Assembly (NCBI GenBank): GCA_047623945.1
Contig: JBLHOT010000014.1
Span: 1-64,000 of the forward strand
DNA: 64,000 nt
From: Arcticibacterium sp047623945
GTDB lineage: Bacteria; Bacteroidota; Bacteroidia; Cytophagales; Spirosomataceae
Reading direction: 5' to 3'
Positions 61,970-64,000 of this stretch are shown in pieces. Positions within the stretch are counted from its first letter, which is position 1. Every line of letters starts with the position of its first letter. The translations under genes and the position numbers were made by a program. Under the pieces are notes generated by a model, which was given only the letters and a program-made list of their open reading frames with translations, made no database searches and had not been told where the DNA came from.

Positions 61970-62884
61970 ATGCAAAACTTAGGATTTGTTTCAGCTATTC
62001 TGGAGGAATTAGATTTTGATGGGGTCATAGATTTTGCCAAAACACATCAATATGATTGTGTGGAAATGATGTGTTGGCCTGGAAATAGTGATGATAATAG
62101 GAGATATGCAGGCTGTAGTCATATTGATGTAGAAAACATGGATGTGGCTGGTATTAAACAGAAATTGGCCCAGAACAATATCTCCATTTCTGGGCTGGGT
62201 TATTACCCCAATCCTATGGATGAGGATAAAGGGAAATCGGAGTATTATATTGAACATATAAAAAAAGTAATTCGAGGATGTAACCAGCTAGATGTGCCTG
62301 TTATGAATACTTTTATCGGCAGAAATCGGAGCCTCAACTTGGATGAGAATCTGGAGCTTTTTAAAAAGCTGTGGAAGCCTATTATAGAAACTGCAGAAAT
62401 AGAAGGCGTTAAAATTGGCATAGAAAATTGTCCTATGTTTTTCACGAATGATGAGTGGCCTGCCGGCAAAAACTTGGCTGTTTCGCCTGCAGTTTGGGGC
62501 CAGATGTTTGAGATATTTCCGACACCCCTCTTTGGCTTGAATTATGATCCGTCCCACATGATTTTCCAAATGATGGATGAGGTACTACCATTGTATGAGT
62601 TTAGAGATAGGCTACACCATGTGCATCTAAAAGATGTGACCTTAGACAGAGAAAGGCTGGATAGGGTTGGTATTTTGGCTAATCCATCAGAATTTCATAC
62701 ACCCAAATTGCCAGGTCTAGGTCAGGTGAGGTGGCCGGCCTTTTTCAAAGCTTTAAACATAACTAATTATCGAGGGCCGGTAGTGGTGGAGGTGGAAGAT
62801 AGAGCCTATGAAGGGTCACTTTCCGACGTCAGTAAAGCACTCAATTTTACTAGAGATTACATTAGACCATTAATGAATTTATGA
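61970..62884 (+). CDS. Sugar isomerase/epimerase-like TIM barrel, cytoplasmic
   Basis: 304 aa without a leader. Barrel motifs: YDCVEMMCWPG with the first metal-ligand Glu, ISISGLGYYPNPMDED, GVKIGIENCPMFF, FGLNYDPSHMIFQ (Asp, His), HHVHLKDVTLDRERL and GPVVVEVEDRAYEG (last Glu). All four expected metal ligands can be read. It lies 6 nt after the GMC gene and its stop overlaps the sulfatase start, so it likely acts on the oxidised product. Confidence 0.9.
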   Translation: MQNLGFVSAILEELDFDGVIDFAKTHQYDCVEMMCWPGNSDDNRRYAGCSHIDVENMDVAGIKQKLAQNNISISGLGYYPNPMDEDKGKSEYYIEHIKKVIRGCNQLDVPVMNTFIGRNRSLNLDENLELFKKLWKPIIETAEIEGVKIGIENCPMFFTNDEWPAGKNLAVSPAVWGQMFEIFPTPLFGLNYDPSHMIFQMMDEVLPLYEFRDRLHHVHLKDVTLDRERLDRVGILANPSEFHTPKLPGLGQVRWPAFFKALNITNYRGPVVVEVEDRAYEGSLSDVSKALNFTRDYIRPLMNL

Positions 62885-64000
62885 TTACTAAGAAAATAAA
62901 TATACCTATGACATTACGCCCATTGAAGTTCTTGTTTTTAAGTGCCATTATAGGTTTAAACGCCTGTACATCTTCACCTGAAACAGTCAAGAAACCAAAT
63001 ATTGTGATTATTTACGCTGATGATTTGGGTTATGGAGAATTAGGAGCCTACGGTGCCACCGAACTCAAAACACCAAACTTAGACGAGCTCGCTAATGGTG
63101 GCATACGTTTTACCAATGGTCGTGCATCTTCTGCGACTTGCACGCCTAGTCGTTATGCCCTTTTGACAGGTGTATATCCTTGGCGAAATAAAAGTGCTAA
63201 AATCTTACCAGGCACAGCTCCATTAATTATGGATACGGCACAAATTACAATACCTAAGATGCTTCAGGCTCAAGGTTACCATACAGGAATAGTAGGAAAG
63301 TGGCATTTGGGTTTAGGAAGTGGTGATGTAAATTGGAATGAAGGCATTAGTCCTGGGCCCAATGAGGTAGGCTTTGATTATAGCTATATCATGGCAGCTA
63401 CTCAAGATAGAGTACCTACAGTTTATATTAAAAATGGACATGTGGATAAGCTAGACCCCAATGATCCTATTGAAATAGATTATGACAATAATTATGAGGG
63501 CCAACCTACGGGAAAAGATAATCCAGAATTATTGAAAATGAAATGGCATCACGGCCATAATAATACCATCGTGAATGGCATACCTAGAATTGGCTTTATG
63601 AAGGGCGGAGAAGCTGCTAAGTGGATTGATGAAGACATGGCTGATGTTTTCTTAAACGGAGCTCTGGATTATGTTAAAAAGCACAAGGATGGCCCGTTTT
63701 TCTTATACTATGCTTTACAGCAGCCGCACGTGCCTCGTACGCCACATCCCAGATTTGTAGGTAGTTCAGGAATGGGCCCAAGAGGAGATGTTATTGTGGA
63801 GGCAGACTGGGCGGTAGGAGAGTTTATGAAGACATTGAAAGAAGAGGGCCTCTTAGAAAACACGTTGATTATTTTTTCAAGTGATAATGGTCCTGTTTTA
63901 AATGATGGCTATTACGATGACGCAGAAGAAAAAATAGGAGACCATAATCCGAAAGGACCTTTGAGAGGTGGTAAGTACAGTCTTTTTGAGGCGGGTACCC
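62881..64000 (+). CDS. Sulfatase lipoprotein, cut by the window edge
   Basis: 373 codons are visible; the gene continues beyond 64000. ATG 62881 overlaps the previous stop (ATGA); ATG 62908 is an alternative that gives a shorter leader. The lipobox GLNAC marks an exported lipoprotein. Type I sulfatase motifs: metal site IIYADDLGYGELGAYG, the formylglycine segment CTPSRYALLTG (Cys at residue 87 from 62881), VGKWHLGLG and late FSSDNGPVL. The Cys form needs the formylglycine-generating enzyme. It suggests that the cluster handles sulfated carbohydrate. Confidence 0.93.
   Translation, partial: MITKKINIPMTLRPLKFLFLSAIIGLNACTSSPETVKKPNIVIIYADDLGYGELGAYGATELKTPNLDELANGGIRFTNGRASSATCTPSRYALLTGVYPWRNKSAKILPGTAPLIMDTAQITIPKMLQAQGYHTGIVGKWHLGLGSGDVNWNEGISPGPNEVGFDYSYIMAATQDRVPTVYIKNGHVDKLDPNDPIEIDYDNNYEGQPTGKDNPELLKMKWHHGHNNTIVNGIPRIGFMKGGEAAKWIDEDMADVFLNGALDYVKKHKDGPFFLYYALQQPHVPRTPHPRFVGSSGMGPRGDVIVEADWAVGEFMKTLKEEGLLENTLIIFSSDNGPVLNDGYYDDAEEKIGDHNPKGPLRGGKYSLFEAGT

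Noticed and set aside
1..64000. CRISPR arrays, insertion sequences, rRNA and prophage genes
   Set aside because: No regularly spaced identical repeats, transposase motifs or phage structural proteins were seen on either strand.

Overview
The window reads as chromosomal DNA of a free-living Bacteroidota, most likely a Cytophagales-type bacterium. Evidence: roughly 40% GC; several TonB-dependent or large outer-membrane beta-barrel receptors with carboxypeptidase-regulatory N-terminal domains; SprB-like adhesin repeats with a type IX secretion C-terminal domain; a LytS/LytTR two-component pair; and promoter-like sites of the Bacteroidota form TTTG-N19/20-TAnnTTTG. The exact genus cannot be read from the sequence.

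Layout. 1-7282: the 5' part of an outer-membrane receptor gene (running off the left edge), a DUF2927-like lipoprotein, a decayed AAA ATPase gene, a 2-hydroxyacid dehydrogenase, a CDP-paratose 2-epimerase-like enzyme whose catalytic Tyr is Phe, a small lipoprotein with a near-perfect promoter, and L-2-hydroxyglutarate oxidase. 7681-21147: four consecutive same-strand genes for exported proteins: a 1042-aa SprB-like adhesin, a 567-aa beta-barrel, a ~2144-aa giant protein and a 720-aa fibronectin-III-like protein. They look like one surface apparatus and are the least explained part of the window. 21243-23485: a decayed GyrI-like gene, a WYL regulator and a VapBC toxin-antitoxin pair.

23594-31195 (minus strand): a six-gene run of TonB-dependent receptor, secreted helical protein, membrane protein, a histidine kinase with a DUF4097-like beta-helical domain placed in the cytoplasm, its LytTR response regulator, and a serine hydrolase. 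31346-36584 (minus): a possible DNA polymerase III psi-like protein, purA, a Fur-family regulator, a small envelope protein and the bifunctional (p)ppGpp enzyme. 36752-46901: tRNA-Leu(TAG), then tig-clpP-clpX, an odd lipoprotein with two membrane helices, an alpha/beta hydrolase, a XerD-type recombinase (minus), an outer-membrane-type protein paired with lipA, metK and a DMT permease. 46999-49236: zinc-ribbon coiled-coil protein and Nif3-like protein (both minus).

49237-64000 (plus): a second receptor of the same family as the one at the left edge, then a carbohydrate-oxidation cluster: three xylose-isomerase-like TIM barrels (two with Tat-like leaders), a cytochrome c-bearing propeller/HEAT protein, Gfo/Idh/MocA and SDR dehydrogenases, a ROK kinase lacking its zinc-site cysteines, a SIS-domain protein, a GMC oxidoreductase and a lipoprotein sulfatase cut by the right edge. 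Tight spacing from 55647 onward, with 1-4 nt overlaps, argues for one operon that takes up, desulfates, oxidises and phosphorylates an uncommon sugar or polyol. No transposase, CRISPR array, rRNA or prophage was seen.
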